This document shows, one piece after another, positions 13,992-21,489 of a stretch of 22,165 nt of DNA (the stretch's first letter is position 1; each line of letters starts with the position of its first letter). The notes below the pieces were generated by a model. The model saw only the letters and a program-made list of their open reading frames with translations, had not been told where the DNA came from and made no database searches. This DNA is from CAYWGR01 sp964458015 (lineage in GTDB: Bacteria > Planctomycetota > Planctomycetia > Pirellulales > Thermoguttaceae), in the NCBI GenBank assembly GCA_964458015.1, contig CAYWGR010000091.1:1-22165 (forward strand). The letters run 5' to 3'. Both the position numbers and the translations under genes were made by a program.

Positions 13992-15007
13992 TGTTTCGGG
14001 GCAATCGTTTTCAGGACGGACAGAACTCCCAAGCCCGCCGGGCAATTGCGCGTGCAATTGCCGCAGCCCGTGCAAAGAACTTCGCCGAATTTCTCGGGAT
14101 AGATTTGGAATTTATGATGGATGCGCTGGCGCTGCCGTTGCGATTGCACGTTGCGGGGATTGTGCCCCGAGGCGTGCAGCGTGAACATGGCGAACTGGCA
14201 GGCATCCCAATTGCGGACTCGCGTACCGCCCGCGGCGTTGCCTTCATCGACGATGTCGAAGCAATGGCACGTCGGGCAGGTGTAGGCGCAGGCCCCGCAG
14301 CCCAGGCAGCGCCGGCTGACGGTTTCCCATTCCGGCTGCTCGTACCCACGGGCAAGGAATTCGCCCACGGCGGCCAGATCGAATTGCTCGGGCGGACCTT
14401 GCGCGATTTGTCCTTCGGCAGTCGAGGCGGTCGTATGGCCGGCCATCAAGCGGCGGCCCTTGTCGGTCAAGCAGCGCACTTCATACTCGCCGTTGCCAAG
14501 CTCGACCAGCAAAACATCGGAACCTCGGGTGTCGCCCGGGCCCGAGCCGACCGACGTGCAAAAGCAGCGAGCGTCATGCTCGCGGCAAGCTACCGTCACA
14601 ACCGTGGTCAACTCGCGGCGGCGGTTGTACGATTCGTCGCGCGTGTCCCAATTGAAAATATGATCGAGAACCGGCAGCGAGGCGGCGTCGCAGGGCCGGG
14701 CGCCAAGGATAACCCGCTCGACCGTCGGGAGGACGCCGGGCGTCAGCTCGATTTTTTTGCCTTTAACCACGTAGCCGTACAAGGTTTCGTGCCGAGGCAG
14801 GAAGAATTCCTTGATCGAGTTGGCCGGATGAATGAAACCGTCGAGCCGCAGTTGCTCGGCTTTTTCCAACGCGGCATATTGGATCAGATCATGGCGCGGC
14901 GAGTTGCCGGCTGCTTTGACCATGCGAGGGCCGGCCACATGACGGCCCTCGGCGATCCACTGATCGACCAATTGGCGAATCGCATTAAGGGAGATGGTTT
15001 CGCTCAT
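13988..15007 (-). CDS. flxB: FlxB-like 4Fe-4S subunit (sulfhydrogenase beta/AsrA type)
   Basis: The protein has 339 residues. GARPCDAASLPVLDHIF (102-118) and the CFCTSVGSGPG segment (148-158) are diagnostic of the HydB/AsrA family, the iron-sulfur subunit of sulfhydrogenase and anaerobic sulfite reductase. Two [4Fe-4S] clusters are bound by Cys234, 237, 240, 244 and Cys312, 315, 318, 322 (CLGCGACAYTCP, CTGCGNCTRNCP). It relays electrons between the flavin subunit FlxA and the rest of the complex in the cytoplasm. It overlaps flxA and flxC by 4 nt at either end, pointing to coupled translation. No sulfite reductase or NiFe-hydrogenase subunit is encoded here, which favours the Flx assignment over AsrA or HydB. 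Confidence 0.85.
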   Translation of the reverse strand: MSETISLNAIRQLVDQWIAEGRHVAGPRMVKAAGNSPRHDLIQYAALEKAEQLRLDGFIHPANSIKEFFLPRHETLYGYVVKGKKIELTPGVLPTVERVILGARPCDAASLPVLDHIFNWDTRDESYNRRRELTTVVTVACREHDARCFCTSVGSGPGDTRGSDVLLVELGNGEYEVRCLTDKGRRLMAGHTTASTAEGQIAQGPPEQFDLAAVGEFLARGYEQPEWETVSRRCLGCGACAYTCPTCHCFDIVDEGNAAGGTRVRNWDACQFAMFTLHASGHNPRNVQSQRQRQRIHHKFQIYPEKFGEVLCTGCGNCTRNCPAGLGVLSVLKTIAPKQ

Positions 15008-15855
15008 CGGATGAACTCCTCGCGGTCTTGCTGGGAGTACGAGCCGATGATCGGCTCGGCCGCTGGATCGTTGCCTGCTCGAAAATCAAAATTCTCTTCG
15101 GCCGCTTTCGCCAAGGAGAGGTTTAACAGCCGTAGATCGATGCCTGCCGGACAAACGCGAGTGCATTCGTCGCAGCCGACGCATCGGCCGGCCAGATGGA
15201 ACGCGCGGGTGATTTGCCACGCCATGTTCCCCTTAAGATTGGCCGACGTACTGATGCTGACCGGGCGATTCTTGTCGGCGATGCATTGCCGGCAATAGCA
15301 CATCGGGCAAACCTGGCGGCACGCATAACACTTGACGCATCGCTTCAGTTCCTCGGTCCAATAGGCCATCCGTTCCTCGGGCGTTTTTTGCATGAACGCC
15401 TCGATGTCGGCATAGCGACGCTCCGACGGCACGGATTGCGGCGCGTCGCTCGATGCCTGGCCTAGGACCGTATCGCAGCCACGCGGGGTGCGGACGTCGC
15501 AGGTTTGGCATTTCGGCTGCCGGGGATTCCCGACGCCGTCGCAGGCGAGTCCGATCACGGTGAGTTGCGAGCGGTCGATTTGCGATTCTTTATCCAGCAC
15601 GACCAAAGCCCGCTGGTCGCAGCCCTTAACGCATATGGCCGCCTTGCCCAGCGAAGCGATTTCCTTGCGGGATAGATATTTCGTCAGATTGGTGAAACAT
15701 TGGTCGTTCCACACCAGTTGTTCGACATCCTCGGGCCGCGTGATGAACACGGGAAACGCAGGTTCGTCGGGCGCGGTTTGTCCGTAACCGACGACGACCT
15801 GCACGGTCCCGTCTTCCAGCAATCGCCGACATGTTTGACGCAGTTCGTCGATCAT
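15004..15855 (-). CDS. flxC: FlxC-like 4Fe-4S dicluster protein
   Basis: The protein has 283 residues. The N-terminal half (VVVGYGQTAP, NDQCFTNLTKYL, ICVKGCDQRALVVL) resembles coenzyme F420 hydrogenase/dehydrogenase beta-subunit-like proteins and has additional cysteines (75, 79, 105, 116, 119, 127). The C-terminal half has two ferredoxin-type sites: Cys173, 176, 179, 183 (CVKCYACRQVCP) and Cys225, 228, 231, 235 (CVGCDECTRVCP), with a further CYCRQC between them. It is an electron-transfer subunit between FlxB and FlxD/HdrA. It starts 2 nt after flxD stops and overlaps flxB by 4 nt. A role in a complex rather than as a free ferredoxin follows from this tight packing. Confidence 0.82.
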   Translation of the reverse strand: MIDELRQTCRRLLEDGTVQVVVGYGQTAPDEPAFPVFITRPEDVEQLVWNDQCFTNLTKYLSRKEIASLGKAAICVKGCDQRALVVLDKESQIDRSQLTVIGLACDGVGNPRQPKCQTCDVRTPRGCDTVLGQASSDAPQSVPSERRYADIEAFMQKTPEERMAYWTEELKRCVKCYACRQVCPMCYCRQCIADKNRPVSISTSANLKGNMAWQITRAFHLAGRCVGCDECTRVCPAGIDLRLLNLSLAKAAEENFDFRAGNDPAAEPIIGSYSQQDREEFIR

Positions 15856-15857
15856 CG

Positions 15858-16301
15858 TTAGCTACATTCTGTTTGGCAAATTTGTCGGTAGGCCGCGTAA
15901 GGGCCCAATTGTTTGGTCTTTTCCGTGATATCGGTGATCACCTGCTGCCACTTGTTGCCCTCGGCGGCCGAAATCCACGAGAAATGGATCCGGTTGTGAT
16001 CGATGCCCAGGGTGTCCAACAATTGGCGGAACAGAATCCACCGGCGCCGGGCGTGGTAGTTGCCGGCCGTGTAGTGACAATCGCCCGGATGGCAGCCCGA
16101 AACCAGGACGGCATCGGCGCCTATCTCAAACGCTTTGATAATCAAGTTGAAGTCGATGCGCCCCGTGCAGGGCAACCGAATGATGCGCACATTGGCGGGA
16201 TATTCCAAGCGGTTCGTGCCCGCCAGGTCCGCGCCCAAGTACGTACACCAATTGCACACGTAAGCGACGATTTTCGGTTTGAATTCGTTGTTTTCGCTCA
16301 T
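15858..16301 (-). CDS. flxD: MvhD/FlxD-type [2Fe-2S] electron transfer subunit
   Basis: The protein has 147 residues, the normal MvhD size. IVAYVCNWCTYLGADLAG (Cys16, Cys19), IIRLPCTGRID (Cys45) and VLVSGCHPGDCHYTAGN (Cys70, Cys75) are the diagnostic cysteine motifs that bind one [2Fe-2S] cluster. In methanogens MvhD links the NiFe hydrogenase to HdrA; in Flx complexes the homologue links FlxABC to HdrA. The ATG overlaps the hdrA stop by 4 nt. No hydrogenase large or small subunit is in the window, so NAD(P)H via FlxA is the likely electron donor. Confidence 0.93.
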   Translation of the reverse strand: MSENNEFKPKIVAYVCNWCTYLGADLAGTNRLEYPANVRIIRLPCTGRIDFNLIIKAFEIGADAVLVSGCHPGDCHYTAGNYHARRRWILFRQLLDTLGIDHNRIHFSWISAAEGNKWQQVITDITEKTKQLGPYAAYRQICQTECS

Positions 16302-18295
16302 ACGAGGCTCTCCAGCATCGCGTAGACTTGCTCTTCGGTGAAACCTTCGAGGTCAACGCTCTTCGAGGGGCAGACGGCCACACAGGTGCCGCATCCCATG
16401 CAAAGCCCCGGATTGACGCGGGCCGTCCGCTTCACAAGGTTGCCCTTGCGGTCGCGAATCTCGGCCTTTTCAATGGCGCTGTAGGGGCAGGTTCGGACGC
16501 ACGCGAAACACGCGGCGCAATTGTTTTCGTTCACCTTGGCGATTTCCGGCTCGCGCGAAAGCTCCTCGCGGCTGAACATCACCAACACCTTGCCGGCGGC
16601 TGCGCTGGCCTGGGCCACGGATTCGGGAATATCCTTCGGACCCTGGCAGGCTCCGCAAACGAACACGCCGGCCGCATTGGTTTCGACCGGCCGCAGCTTC
16701 GGATGCGATTCCGAAAGAAAACCGTCTCCATCGTAGCCGACGTTGAGCTTTTGGGCCAATTCCGAAGCGCCCTGGGCGGGCCGCATCGCCGAAGCCAGCA
16801 CGACCAAGTCGGCTTCGATCGCCAACGGTTCGCCGGCCAAGGTGTCCACGCCGCGGACGATCAGCTTGCCGTTTTCTTCGGTGATTTTCGACACCCGTCC
16901 GCGATGGTACTGGGCGCCGTCCTGTTCGATGGCCCGGCGGACGAATTCGTCGTAGTTCTTGCCGCCGGAGCGGATATCCATGTAGAAAACGTGGGCTTGT
17001 CCGTCATGCACCTTATGCTTGTAAAGCATCGTGTGCTTGGCGGTATACATGCAGCAGATTTTCGAGCAGTAGGACACGCCCTTGGCGTTGTCGCGCGAAC
17101 CGACGCAGCTAATAAAAACGACCGTCTTGGGTGTTTTCCCATCAGACGGCCGCTTGATCTCTCCGCCGGTCGGCCCCGAGGCCGAGACGATCCGCTCGAA
17201 CTGGAGCGAGTCGATCACGTCGGGATATTGGCCGTAGCCGTATTCGCCGTAGCCGACCGTATCGCCCGACTGTTCTTTGCCGATGCTATAAAGTTGGAAG
17301 CCGGTGGCCGCAACGACCGCGCCGACTTCTTCCGTAATGATTTGATCTTCGTCGTCGTAGCGAATCGCGCCGGCCTGGCATTTTTTCGCACAGATGCCGC
17401 ATTTTCCCTTCAGGAAATACAGGCAGGCGTTGCGGTCGATGACCGGGCGGGCAGGCACGGCCTGCGGGAACGGTACATAGATGGCCGTCCGGTTGCCCAT
17501 GTTGTAATCGAAAGCGCTCGGCGTCTTTTTCGAGGGGCACGCATTCCAGCACTGGCCGCAGCCCGTGCATTTCGCCATGTCCACATACCGGGCCTTCTTG
17601 CGAATCTTCACTTTGAAGTTGCCGACGTAGCCCTCGACCGCTTCCACTTCGGAATACGTGTGCAGCGTGATATTGGGATGCTGGCCTACATCGACCATGC
17701 GCGGGGTCAAGATGCACTGCGAGCAATCCAGCGTGGGGAACGTTTCGGAAAGGCCCGCCATCTTGCCGCCGATCGAAGGCTCGCGTTCGACCAGCACGAC
17801 CTGATAACCGGCGTCGGCGATATCCAATGCGGCTTGAATGCCCGCGACGCCGCCGCCGACGATCAACGCGCGCCGCGTGACCGGAATGGCAATGGGTTTC
17901 AAGGCATGATCGCAGCGGACTTTGGCCACAGCAAGCCGAATCAGTTCGACGGCCTTGGCCGTAGCCTCTTGGCGGTCGTGATGCACCCACGAGCAATGCT
18001 CGCGGATGTTGGCCATTTCGACCAGATAGGGATTAAGCCCTTCGAGCGCGGCCGCCTTGCGGAAGGTTCGCAAGTGCATGTGCGGCGAGCAGGAGGCCAC
18101 CACGACGCCGGTCAATCGTTCCTCGGCGATTTTTCGCCGCATCAGCGATTGCCCCGGGTCGGAACACATATATTTATAGGCGACCGAGCAAACTACGCCG
18201 GGCAGTTCGGCCGTTTCGATCGCAGCTTGTTCAACATCGACATTCCTTGCGATGTTTTCGCCGCACCAACAGATAAATACGCCGATACGCGCCAT
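16298..18295 (-). CDS. hdrA: HdrA, bifurcating FAD subunit of heterodisulfide reductase-type complex
   Basis: The protein has 665 residues, full length for HdrA. The N-terminal domain has CWCG (9-12) and CSDPGQS (44-50). The FAD-binding core reads RALIVGGGVAGIQAALDIAD (142-161), then VVLVEREPSIGGKMA and TFPTLDCSQCILTPRM. Ferredoxin-type sites: Cys243, 246, 249, 253; an inserted site Cys291, 299, 302, 306; and a C-terminal pair Cys593, 596, 599, 603 with Cys632, 635, 638, 642. Cys397, 410, 414 and 415 (CVGSRD, YCSKICC) are the additional conserved HdrA cysteines. In known complexes this FAD splits electron pairs, sending one to ferredoxin and one to the HdrB site. It starts 6 nt after hdrB and overlaps flxD by 4 nt. 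Confidence 0.95.
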   Translation of the reverse strand: MARIGVFICWCGENIARNVDVEQAAIETAELPGVVCSVAYKYMCSDPGQSLMRRKIAEERLTGVVVASCSPHMHLRTFRKAAALEGLNPYLVEMANIREHCSWVHHDRQEATAKAVELIRLAVAKVRCDHALKPIAIPVTRRALIVGGGVAGIQAALDIADAGYQVVLVEREPSIGGKMAGLSETFPTLDCSQCILTPRMVDVGQHPNITLHTYSEVEAVEGYVGNFKVKIRKKARYVDMAKCTGCGQCWNACPSKKTPSAFDYNMGNRTAIYVPFPQAVPARPVIDRNACLYFLKGKCGICAKKCQAGAIRYDDEDQIITEEVGAVVAATGFQLYSIGKEQSGDTVGYGEYGYGQYPDVIDSLQFERIVSASGPTGGEIKRPSDGKTPKTVVFISCVGSRDNAKGVSYCSKICCMYTAKHTMLYKHKVHDGQAHVFYMDIRSGGKNYDEFVRRAIEQDGAQYHRGRVSKITEENGKLIVRGVDTLAGEPLAIEADLVVLASAMRPAQGASELAQKLNVGYDGDGFLSESHPKLRPVETNAAGVFVCGACQGPKDIPESVAQASAAAGKVLVMFSREELSREPEIAKVNENNCAACFACVRTCPYSAIEKAEIRDRKGNLVKRTARVNPGLCMGCGTCVAVCPSKSVDLEGFTEEQVYAMLESLV

Positions 18296-18301
18296 GATAT
18301 C

Positions 18302-19159
18302 CTACCGTTTCACCACGAAATGCCGATCAATGCCAAGCGTTTTTTCGTCCACTCCCACCGCCAAACCGACCAGATCCGAAAGGTAATACACCGCCATGTC
18401 GTGACGTCGGCCGAAGCGGCGTTCGATGTCGGCCTGCTTCATGTCGAGGTTGACGTGACACATCGGACACGCCACCACGACGCAATTGGCCTCATGCTTC
18501 GCGGCATTGTCCAGGATCTTATTCGAAAGATCCAGCACCACGTCTTCGTCGGCCAGAGTCATGCCGGCGCCGCAACATTCGGTTTTGTAGTTCCACTCGA
18601 CCGGCTCGGCTCCCAACGCGCGAAGAATCGTCTCCATCGAACTCGGGTGCTCGCAGTCGTCGAACTTGAGCGTGTCGGCGGGGCGGGTTAAAAGACAGCC
18701 ATAATAGCAGGCCGGCTTGAAGTCCGCGAGCGGCCGGACGACTTTATTTTGAATTTTTTCCAGCCCGATCTTTTGCAAGACCTGAATCAAATTCAGCACA
18801 CAGGTCTCGCCCGTGACGTCGAGTTCGACGATTTCCGAAACCTTGCGGCGCAGATCGGCCGAACCGGTCAAGGCGCTGCGTGCCTTGATTAATTCCATCG
18901 AGCACATCGGGCAGGGAGCTAAAAGCTCGTGAAAGCCGTCGCGCTCGGCGATGGCCAAATTGCGGGCGGGCAACGAAACGGCCAGCATGTGGTTGAGCGA
19001 ATGGGCGGCCGTTGCGCCGCAACAAATCCAATCGTCCAACTCGCGCAGACCGACTTCCAATGCCGCCAAACAAGAACGAACCGACGAACCGTAATCGTTC
19101 GACGATCCGTGCAAAGCACAGCCAGGGTAATATCCAATTTCCACGGTGGGGGGCTCCAT
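18302..19159 (-). CDS. hdrB: HdrB, noncubane Fe-S disulfide reductase subunit
   Basis: The protein has 285 residues with two CCG domains. The first reads C14, 31 residues, C46C47, 35 residues, C83xxC86, exactly the expected spacing. The second reads C155, 39 residues, C195C196, 34 residues, C231xxC234, one residue short of the usual second gap. Each binds a noncubane [4Fe-4S] cluster; in methanogens these reduce the CoM-S-S-CoB disulfide. Planctomycetes do not make those thiols as far as is known, so the physiological disulfide or other acceptor is unknown. Other landmarks are YPGCALHGSSNDYG and CPMCHVNLDMKQ. It lies 5 nt after hdrC and 6 nt before hdrA. Confidence 0.95.
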   Translation of the reverse strand: MEPPTVEIGYYPGCALHGSSNDYGSSVRSCLAALEVGLRELDDWICCGATAAHSLNHMLAVSLPARNLAIAERDGFHELLAPCPMCSMELIKARSALTGSADLRRKVSEIVELDVTGETCVLNLIQVLQKIGLEKIQNKVVRPLADFKPACYYGCLLTRPADTLKFDDCEHPSSMETILRALGAEPVEWNYKTECCGAGMTLADEDVVLDLSNKILDNAAKHEANCVVVACPMCHVNLDMKQADIERRFGRRHDMAVYYLSDLVGLAVGVDEKTLGIDRHFVVKR

Positions 19160-19164
19160 GAGCG

Positions 19165-19758
19165 CTATACCGCGCTCGGATCTTCAGCTTGCGAGTTTGC
19201 AAGCGGCGGGGTTTGGCACTTCTCGAAGATACGCCGAACGACGCCGCGGTCTTTCACTCGCTCGCCAAGTAGGTGAAACTTGCGTCGCACCGCAAGCTTG
19301 GGCGCCAAAAACGCATCCTTCATCAATTGCGGAATGCTTCCGTCCTTCAAAAACGCCCTGGTCTTGAACTCGCCGATCAATTCCAGCTCGCAAAGGCGTC
19401 CGTTCCGACGAATGTTGTCGAGAAACGCCTGCTGGAACAATACCGTGCGGCGGCGTGCCTCCGAGGCCTCGCCTCGTTCGACGGCCACTTGCCGTAAATA
19501 ATCCATTACACCCGCGCAATCGACCGATTTGGGGCAACGCGTCGAGCAGGTCATGCACGATACGCACTTCCAAATCGCCTCGCTGCGCATGGCGCGATCG
19601 AGACGGCCGAGCTGGACCAACCGAATCAATTGATTCGGCAAGAGATCCATCTGCTCGGCCATCGGACATCCGGCCGAACATTTGCCGCATTGGTAGCAAT
19701 TGTCTACATCGAGCTGATCGATGCGTTCCGTCTCAGGGTTGTCAAGTCTGGTAGACAT
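19165..19758 (-). CDS. hdrC: HdrC, 4Fe-4S electron-transfer subunit
   Basis: The protein has 197 residues. Two [4Fe-4S] sites are bound by Cys21, 24, 27, 31 (CYQCGKCSAGCP) and Cys65, 68, 71, 75 (CVSCMTCSTRCP), the standard HdrC pattern; helical segments follow, including ELIGEFKTRAFLKDG. It passes electrons from HdrA to HdrB. It is the first structural gene after the receiver/GcvH-like protein. A hairpin (19771-19793) sits just before its ribosome binding region, where only CGGGA is found near the ATG. Confidence 0.93.
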   Translation of the reverse strand: MSTRLDNPETERIDQLDVDNCYQCGKCSAGCPMAEQMDLLPNQLIRLVQLGRLDRAMRSEAIWKCVSCMTCSTRCPKSVDCAGVMDYLRQVAVERGEASEARRRTVLFQQAFLDNIRRNGRLCELELIGEFKTRAFLKDGSIPQLMKDAFLAPKLAVRRKFHLLGERVKDRGVVRRIFEKCQTPPLANSQAEDPSAV

Positions 19759-19770
19759 TATTTATTCCCG

Positions 19771-19793
19771 CCCTCTCCCAAAAAGGGAGAGGG
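19771..19793. repeat. Hairpin between the regulator gene and hdrC
   Basis: CCCTCTCCC (19771-19779) and GGGAGAGGG (19785-19793) form a perfect 9-bp stem with a loop of five A on the plus strand (five U in the minus-strand mRNA). The purine arm in the mRNA lies 12 nt before the hdrC ATG and includes GAGGG, so the stem could limit access of ribosomes or mark an RNA-processing point. There is no T-tract after it in the direction of transcription, which argues against a full terminator. Confidence 0.7.
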
Positions 19794-19807
19794 GTTTAAT
19801 TTTCGAT

Positions 19808-21379
19808 TCAACAGGAGGCCATTTCACGCACCAACTGGTCGGCCAACGCCTCGACGACGGCCGGCTCGAAACCCAGCGGATTCAAGTCCGAACCGGTGGG
19901 TTGCACCAAAAGCGTCGTGATCTTGTCGGCGCCGGCGCCCACCAGGGCGACGTATTCGGCCTTCGTGTCGCGAGTCATGCAGCCGGGCATCCGACCGAAA
20001 TCCTGCGCCAACAACACGATCAGCCGATCGCAATGCGAGGACAAACTCAACAGGCTCATCGGGGTGATTTGCGTTTCGCTCGGCGAGCTTTCCAAGGGGA
20101 ACCGTTTTCGCATCAGCTTGTGACGCATCGACTGTCCCAGGCCGTCCTCGTGACGCAACAGACCGGGCGCCGCCACCAAATGTACCCGCGTGCCGTTCTG
20201 GTTGGTGATGTAGAGACTGTTGAGCGCTTGGGCGAATTCGCGGTATTGGCCCGTCGGCGGATTCGTCTGCGGTTGGAAGGCCGCGGCGAGAATATCGGCT
20301 ATCTCATTATCGGCAAACGGTTCGACGGCATAATAGAAAATCCGGCGGATGCGATAGGCCGGCTCGATAATGCAATCGTCCGAAGCAACCACGATGATCT
20401 TCATCGACGGATCCTTGGCGTTGATTTCGCCGACGACTCCCGGGCCTTCGGTGCCGAACGACGTCGCGTCGAACAACAGGACATGCGAATCGTAGTTGTT
20501 GCGGACGGCGTCGAGATCTGCCGCACGGCTCAGCGTGCGAACATCGCAGCCCAGCCATTGCAGTTTCTCGGTTTGGCTTCGGGCCGAATCGTGGTTATCG
20601 CTCAACAAGATCACGCGATGCGCTTGGCAGTTCACCGATTCTTCTTCCAGCCGCGTCGGGCTGATGCAGGCGATCCAGCCTTCACCGCATGGATCCGAAA
20701 GCAGAGAGGCCGGATCGGATGCCAATGCTTCGTTCACGGCCACGACAATGCCGGAGATGGGCGAAGGAACGGTCACCGATGCCTGGCCGGCCACTGTGAC
20801 CGAAGCCAGCGGCAATCCCTGATAAACCACCTCTCCGATCCGCGGCAGATTGAGCGATTCGATTTTGGAAACGCCCGGTCTAACGACCAGCGCGCCCGTG
20901 CGAATGGCGCCCTCTTCGGCCGATTGATACCATGCGTTGCGATAGAAGCGGAAATCGCCCTGGACCTTCGGGGTTTCGGCAGGAACCGCCGGAGCGGCCG
21001 TGGGCACATCGTTCTTATGGATCAAGCGATGCACGGCCTGCGAGATTTCCTCGGGCGTAAATGGTTTGGTCACGTAGTCGGAGACGCCCAACCGAATGGC
21101 CGACGCTGCGTTTGGGATGCTGGGATAGCCCGTCATCAGAACCACGGGAGTCGAGGGCTTCAGTTTGCGCAGCGCTTCAAGGAAGTGGATGCCGTCCATG
21201 CCGGGCATCTTGACATCCAACAGGATGGCGCTGTAATCCGTCTGCGTTGCACGACTCAGACCTTGCGCGGCGTCGCTGCATTTCTCGACCTCGAACCCCT
21301 GGCGGGAGAAGATCCGGCCGCAGCCTTCGCAAATCGCCTCTTCATCGTCAACAACTAAAAGCCTCGGTTCAGCCAACAT
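19808..21379 (-). CDS. Receiver-domain protein fused to a GcvH-like domain and a second receiver-like region
   Basis: The protein has 523 residues from the ATG at 21379, chosen because AAAGGG (21393-21388) stands 8 nt upstream; the ATG at 21385 would be only 2 nt away. Residues 3-120 are a complete receiver domain (LLVVDDEEAI, phospho-acceptor Asp55 in LLDVKMPGMDG, Thr83, Lys105 in KPF). Residues about 140-230 align with glycine cleavage H protein: NAWYQSAEEGAIRTGAL, NLPRIGEVVYQGLPLASV, SPISGIVVAVNEAL, SDPCGEGWIACISP. The lipoyl-lysine position is occupied by Gln199 in an ungapped alignment back from PISG. Residues about 235-355 (HRVILLSDN, VLLFDATSFG, KIIVVASDD) resemble a degenerate receiver. 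The last 160 residues are not recognised. No DNA-binding output domain is seen. Being first in the hdr-flx operon suggests it regulates or docks to that complex. Confidence 0.85.
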   Translation of the reverse strand: MLAEPRLLVVDDEEAICEGCGRIFSRQGFEVEKCSDAAQGLSRATQTDYSAILLDVKMPGMDGIHFLEALRKLKPSTPVVLMTGYPSIPNAASAIRLGVSDYVTKPFTPEEISQAVHRLIHKNDVPTAAPAVPAETPKVQGDFRFYRNAWYQSAEEGAIRTGALVVRPGVSKIESLNLPRIGEVVYQGLPLASVTVAGQASVTVPSPISGIVVAVNEALASDPASLLSDPCGEGWIACISPTRLEEESVNCQAHRVILLSDNHDSARSQTEKLQWLGCDVRTLSRAADLDAVRNNYDSHVLLFDATSFGTEGPGVVGEINAKDPSMKIIVVASDDCIIEPAYRIRRIFYYAVEPFADNEIADILAAAFQPQTNPPTGQYREFAQALNSLYITNQNGTRVHLVAAPGLLRHEDGLGQSMRHKLMRKRFPLESSPSETQITPMSLLSLSSHCDRLIVLLAQDFGRMPGCMTRDTKAEYVALVGAGADKITTLLVQPTGSDLNPLGFEPAVVEALADQLVREMASC

Positions 21380-21473
21380 GAGCATATCCCTTTCTAGAGG
21401 AATCTTTTAATGACTTGGCACATTAAACGCATCAACCCATGCACAGGACTCACCACAACAGAGAAAAGCTAGA

Positions 21474-21489
21474 TGCAATACGTGTGCCA
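21474..21489 (-). promoter_or_regulatory. Sigma54 (-24/-12) promoter of the hdr-flx operon
   Basis: The minus strand reads TGGCACACGTATTGCA. The GG and GC dinucleotides are separated by the required 10 nt, and both the TGGCAC and TTGCA blocks match the sigma54 consensus (TGGCAYR-N4-TTGCW). The start would be near 21463, about 84 nt before the regulator ATG at 21379. A sigma54 activator is encoded immediately upstream, which strongly supports the call. Confidence 0.85.

Noticed and set aside
13991..15298. A 435-codon open frame on the plus strand
   Set aside because: It is antisense to flxB and part of flxC and has no domain signal; a compositional shadow.
13155..16301. NiFe hydrogenase or anaerobic sulfite reductase operon
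   Set aside because: HydB/AsrA-like and gamma-like subunits are present, but no hydrogenase catalytic subunit and no siroheme reductase; the adjacent mvhD and hdrABC genes fit Flx-Hdr better.
16328..18691. A 787-codon open frame on the plus strand
   Set aside because: It lies antisense to hdrA and the end of hdrB, both with intact cysteine motifs. The translation is rich in His, Arg, Ala and Gly and shows no domain; it is a by-product of GC-rich codon use.
19721..21358. A 545-codon open frame on the plus strand
   Set aside because: It is antisense to the receiver-GcvH gene, which has clear domains, a Shine-Dalgarno and a sigma54 promoter. The plus frame shows no recognisable motif.
21416..21431. 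A second sigma54-like sequence on the plus strand, TGGCACATTAAACGCA
   Set aside because: GG and GC have the right 10-nt spacing, but the -12 block is ACGCA instead of TTGCA and no plus-strand gene lies downstream.
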